Shown here: positions 13,592 to 16,113 of the stretch, in pieces | Layout of the letters: every line of letters starts with the position of its first letter | Position numbering within the stretch: the first letter of the stretch is position 1 | Source: Spirochaetota bacterium | GTDB taxonomy: Bacteria; Spirochaetota; Spirochaetia; DSM-27196; PWMO01 | Direction: 5' to 3' | DNA length: 16,113 bases | NCBI GenBank assembly: GCA_009908925.1 | Contig: JAAAOH010000262.1 | Span: 1-16,113 of the forward strand | Notes under the pieces: generated by a model | The model's database searches: none | Told to the model about the DNA's origin: nothing | The model's input: only the letters and a program-made list of their open reading frames with translations | Position numbers and translations under genes: made by a program

Positions 13592-15070
13592 GTGTCACTT
13601 CGCCTGTTTAATACACTCGGCCGCGAGATGCAGAAGTTCGTGCCCATCGATGACAAGAAGGTGGGGATGTATACCTGCGGGCCCACGGTCTATCAATACG
13701 CTCACATCGGAAACCTGCGCAGCTACGTCTTCGAGGACGAGCTCCGTCGCGCTCTCGAGTACTTCGGGTACGAGGTCCGCCACGTCATGAACGTTACGGA
13801 TGTCGGTCACCTCACCGACGACGCCGATGAGGGCGAGGACAAGGTGATAAAGAGCGCCCGGGAGATGGGAAAGACCGTCTGGGACATCGCCGAGCACTTC
13901 ACCGACGCGTTCTTCACCGACGTGGAGAAACTCAACATCGAGCAACCCACGGTTGTCTGCAGGGCCACCGATCACATCGACGACATGATCGAGATGATCA
14001 GGCGCATCGAAGCCAACGGCTACACCTACGAGGCCGGTGGCAATATCTATTTCGATACCAGCAAGTTCCCCAACTACGGCGAGCTGGCGCTGCTCGATCG
14101 CCAGGAGCAGCGGGCCGGTGCGCGGATCGAAGTCGACGAGAACAAGAAGCACCCGCGGGACTTTGTCCTGTGGTTTACCAAATCGAAGTTCGAAAATCAG
14201 GCGATGATCTGGGACTCGCCCTGGGGCCGCGGGTATCCCGGCTGGCACATCGAGTGCAGTGCCATGAGCACACAGTATCTTGGTGAGCACTTCGACATTC
14301 ACACCGGCGGGGTGGATCACATCCCCGTGCATCATACAAATGAGATCGCCCAGACCGAGGCGGCCACGGGTCACACGTGGGTCAACTACTGGATCCACGG
14401 TGAGTTCCTGTTGATGGACACCGGCAAGATGTCGAAGTCCAAGGGCAACTTCGTTACCCTCGGTGTGCTCGAGGAAGAGGGCTTCGAGCCGCTCGACTTC
14501 CGCTTTCTCTGCCTCGGCGGCCACTACCGCACCCAGCTGCAGTTTTCCTACGACGCGCTGAACGCCGCCCGCCAGTCCCGCAGGAACCTCCTCGACCGCA
14601 TTGCAGCCATCAAGGAAGCCGCCGGCGCGGGCGGGGAGGGCGCCGACGCCGGGGACGGAGGTGGCCGCTTTGCGGATGCGAGTACCGGGGATGCGGGCGC
14701 CGAGACCCGCCTCGGCGAACGAGCCGCGGCCTGGCTCTCCGGATTCGAAGAGCACCTCGGTGACGATCTCAACGTCCCCAAGTGTCTCGCCGACCTCTGG
14801 GGCGTCGTGAAAGACGATGCGCTGACACCCGGGGAGAAACTCGATCTGGTGGCCCGCATGGACGGGATCTTCGCTTTGGACCTCCTCGAGGCCCAGGCGT
14901 CGACCGATACGTCACTGCTTGAGGACGATATCCGCAAACTCGTGGAGGAGCGTACCGAGGCCCGAAAGAACAGGAACTTCGCCCGGGCCGATGAAATCCG
15001 GGACATGCTTGCCGAGCGCGGTATCATACTGGAAGACACTCCGGAAGGAACCCGGTGGAAAAAACTCTAG
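13592..15070 (+). CDS. cysS: Cysteinyl-tRNA synthetase
   Basis: This 492-residue class I enzyme charges tRNA-Cys. GTG at 13592 has AAGGAG 5 nt upstream (13581-13586). The catalytic signatures are intact: 'YTCGPTVY' with zinc ligand Cys29, HIGN at 38-41, 'GWHIECSAM' with Cys222, 'VHHTNEIAQ' with His247 and Glu251 completing the zinc site, and KMSKS at 279-283. The DALR/anticodon-binding end follows, with 'NFARADEIRDMLAERGIILEDTP' (in two parts) near the C-terminus. Residues about 343-370 form a Gly/Ala/Asp-rich, low-complexity stretch between the stem-contact and C-terminal helical parts. This largely explains why the protein is longer than the usual ~460 residues. It is divergent from murB, and the sigma-factor gene starts 37 nt after its stop. 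Confidence 0.96.
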   Translation: MSLRLFNTLGREMQKFVPIDDKKVGMYTCGPTVYQYAHIGNLRSYVFEDELRRALEYFGYEVRHVMNVTDVGHLTDDADEGEDKVIKSAREMGKTVWDIAEHFTDAFFTDVEKLNIEQPTVVCRATDHIDDMIEMIRRIEANGYTYEAGGNIYFDTSKFPNYGELALLDRQEQRAGARIEVDENKKHPRDFVLWFTKSKFENQAMIWDSPWGRGYPGWHIECSAMSTQYLGEHFDIHTGGVDHIPVHHTNEIAQTEAATGHTWVNYWIHGEFLLMDTGKMSKSKGNFVTLGVLEEEGFEPLDFRFLCLGGHYRTQLQFSYDALNAARQSRRNLLDRIAAIKEAAGAGGEGADAGDGGGRFADASTGDAGAETRLGERAAAWLSGFEEHLGDDLNVPKCLADLWGVVKDDALTPGEKLDLVARMDGIFALDLLEAQASTDTSLLEDDIRKLVEERTEARKNRNFARADEIRDMLAERGIILEDTPEGTRWKKL

Positions 15071-15107
15071 CCGCTGTAACCTCGGCGGGGTCTGGGTTGT
15101 TTACTCT

Positions 15108-15623
15108 ATGGATAAACGGGCGGAGTTCAAGGCAGTCTATGATGCGGTATATCCGCTTATCGTTCGAATCTGCTACAGTATCACGGGAGAACTCCACGTA
15201 GCGGAGGAGTTGTGCCAGGACGCCTTCATTCGATACTATCAGCGCATGGACACCATCCCCACCGGGGAGCAGGCCAAGTTCTGGCTCATCCGCGTGTCCA
15301 AGAACCTTGCACTCAATCACGAAAAACAACGCGGACGGGAACGAAACGCCTATCAGCGTGCCTATCGCCAGCCCAAGAAGGGGCCGGAGTCCGGGGAGAC
15401 GTCGGTTCTGCGGGCGGAGGCGTTTCAGGCCGTTCAGCAGGCTCTGCAGGAGCTGCCGGAGAACCTGAGAACCGTTCTGGTCATGAGGGAGTACGGAAAC
15501 CTGAGCTATAGAGAAATTGCCGAGTCGCTTCAGATAAGCGAATCGAATGTGAAAGTGCGGATGCACCGTGCACGTGAGCGCCTTGGCCAGGTGCTCAAGG
15601 AGGCCGACATCTATGTACCATAA
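15108..15623 (+). CDS. ECF-type RNA polymerase sigma factor
   Basis: This 171-residue protein directs RNA polymerase to a specialised promoter set, probably for an envelope or stress response. Region 2 is at about 10-75 ('YPLIVRICYSITGELHVAEE', 'DAFIRYYQRM', 'FWLIRVSKNLALNH'). Region 4 is at about 115-165 ('LPENLRTVLVMREYGNLSYR', 'EIAESLQISESNVKVRMHRA'). A charged linker lies between. Regions 1 and 3 are absent, as expected for ECF factors. ATG at 15108 is the only start that gives a normal ECF N-terminus; in-frame starts further upstream lie inside cysS. The site before it has no good Shine-Dalgarno sequence, only G-rich runs farther away, so translation may be weak. The 3' end overlaps the anti-sigma start by 11 bp. 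It may be read from the cysS transcript or from its own promoter; I could not identify an ECF-type -35/-10 pair in the 37-bp gap. Confidence 0.92.
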   Translation: MDKRAEFKAVYDAVYPLIVRICYSITGELHVAEELCQDAFIRYYQRMDTIPTGEQAKFWLIRVSKNLALNHEKQRGRERNAYQRAYRQPKKGPESGETSVLRAEAFQAVQQALQELPENLRTVLVMREYGNLSYREIAESLQISESNVKVRMHRARERLGQVLKEADIYVP

Positions 15624-16113
15624 CGGGGAAGACATCTCCGCCTACCTGGACGGAGAGCTACCCGCCGATGCCGCACGCGAGCTCGAACGCAAGCTCGAGG
15701 CGGACATCACCGCACGGGAGGAGCTCGAGCGGCTTCGCGGGCTTCGCAAAACGCTGCATGATGCCGGTGAGCCCGATTTTGGTGCCGGCCACGAGCGCGT
15801 CTGGATGAGTTTGGAGAGTCGACTGGGCCTCAAGACGCCGCTGTGGCGACGTCGTGTATCGCTCCCGTATCCGGCAGTGGCCGCCGCCGCGGTGGCCGTG
15901 TTCGCCCTGGCCGGACTGCTGGTCTGGTTCGTAGGCCCCTCGAGTACGGGGCTGGGTGACTTCGAGAGTGCTGCGGCAACCGCAGCCGATGCGCGGATTG
16001 CGGTCGGCGGCGTCGACGGCGAGGAGCTGCTGGTCTGGCTCCGGGAGCAGGATCTGGCCGGTGATGTCAGTATGGAGCTACCCGAAAACGCTCGTTTCCG
16101 CATTATGGGCGAG
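15613..16113 (+). CDS. Anti-sigma factor, single-pass membrane protein (3' end outside window)
   Basis: ATG at 15613 opens a frame that stays open to the last base (167 codons), so the end lies beyond the window. AAGGAGG (15597-15603) is 9 nt upstream, inside the sigma gene, and the genes overlap by 11 bp, so translation is probably coupled. The N-terminal cytosolic part (1-75) opens 'MYHNGEDISAYLDGELP', the common start of anti-sigma domains. A charged helix follows (about 19-50), then one membrane segment at about 85-107, and a periplasmic part from 108. The HxxxCxxC zinc motif of ZAS anti-sigma factors is absent; no Cys is seen in the visible part. It should hold the ECF factor at the inner membrane until an envelope signal releases it. 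The 'DLAGDVSMELPENARFRIMG' end suggests a folded sensor domain continuing past the window. Confidence 0.85.
   Translation, partial: MYHNGEDISAYLDGELPADAARELERKLEADITAREELERLRGLRKTLHDAGEPDFGAGHERVWMSLESRLGLKTPLWRRRVSLPYPAVAAAAVAVFALAGLLVWFVGPSSTGLGDFESAAATAADARIAVGGVDGEELLVWLREQDLAGDVSMELPENARFRIMGE

Noticed and set aside
13595..14755. Long antisense ORF opposite cysS (386 codons)
   Set aside because: It lies fully under a gene with intact catalytic motifs. Stops are rare in this antisense register in GC-rich DNA, and there is no RBS or recognisable domain.
14919..15107. Upstream extension of the sigma factor into cysS
   Set aside because: The extension re-reads the cysS 3' end out of frame; ECF homology begins at the ATG at 15108.
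15071..15107. ECF-type autoregulated promoter before the sigma gene (GTAACC with GGTCTG)
   Set aside because: Spacing between the two motifs is about 8 bp, far below the usual 15-17 bp.

Overview
The window is about 16.1 kb of GC-rich, densely coded bacterial DNA. It looks like a chromosomal segment of a fermentative, diderm (outer-membrane) bacterium. The mix of a FlgD/Ig-type repeat protein with an OmpA-like end, a lipoprotein-based sugar ABC transporter, a signal-peptide-bearing beta-barrel-like protein, an acetate kinase with a C-terminal tail and a small lysine-rich orphan protein fits a free-living member of the Spirochaetota best. That placement is inference: there is no rRNA or other phylogenetic marker here. 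I see no CRISPR array, insertion sequence, phage gene or tRNA.

Layout. (1) 3-1589: the 3' part of a large surface protein with FlgD-like Ig modules and an OmpA-like C-terminal domain, closed by a strong intrinsic terminator. (2) 1701-2034: a strong sigma70-type promoter driving an 84-residue, lysine-rich protein of unknown function. (3) 2195-3568, minus strand: acetate kinase. (4) 3695-8533, plus strand, divergent from ackA: an alpha-glucoside-type ABC importer (binding lipoprotein and two permeases, no ATPase) followed by a LacI-family regulator. A perfect stem-loop with a T-rich tail lies between the binding-protein gene and the permease genes, and a small palindrome sits at the presumed transcription start. 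(5) 8541-9551, minus strand: a cation/Ca2+ exchanger, convergent with the LacI gene with only 7 bp between the stops. (6) 9672-11384, plus strand: an exported beta-rich protein whose reading frame runs 150 bp into the 3' end of mgtE on the other strand. (7) 13500-11235, minus strand: murB overlapping mgtE by 17 bp. (8) 13592-15070, plus strand: cysS, divergent from murB. (9) 15108-16113, plus strand: an ECF sigma factor overlapping by 11 bp a single-pass anti-sigma factor that is cut by the window end.

How the parts relate. Sugar import (aglEFG plus LacI) sits back-to-back with acetate kinase, which makes ATP from acetyl phosphate, so uptake and fermentation are physically linked here. Proof of a shared control site is lacking. 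The remaining genes are housekeeping (murB, cysS, mgtE) or envelope related (OmpA-like protein, barrel-like protein, ECF sigma/anti-sigma pair).

I do not see a clear new multi-gene system. The observations most worth a second look are the antisense overlap at the end of the barrel-like gene, the C-terminal tail of AckA, the small orphan protein with its strong promoter, and the regulatory layout of the agl operon.
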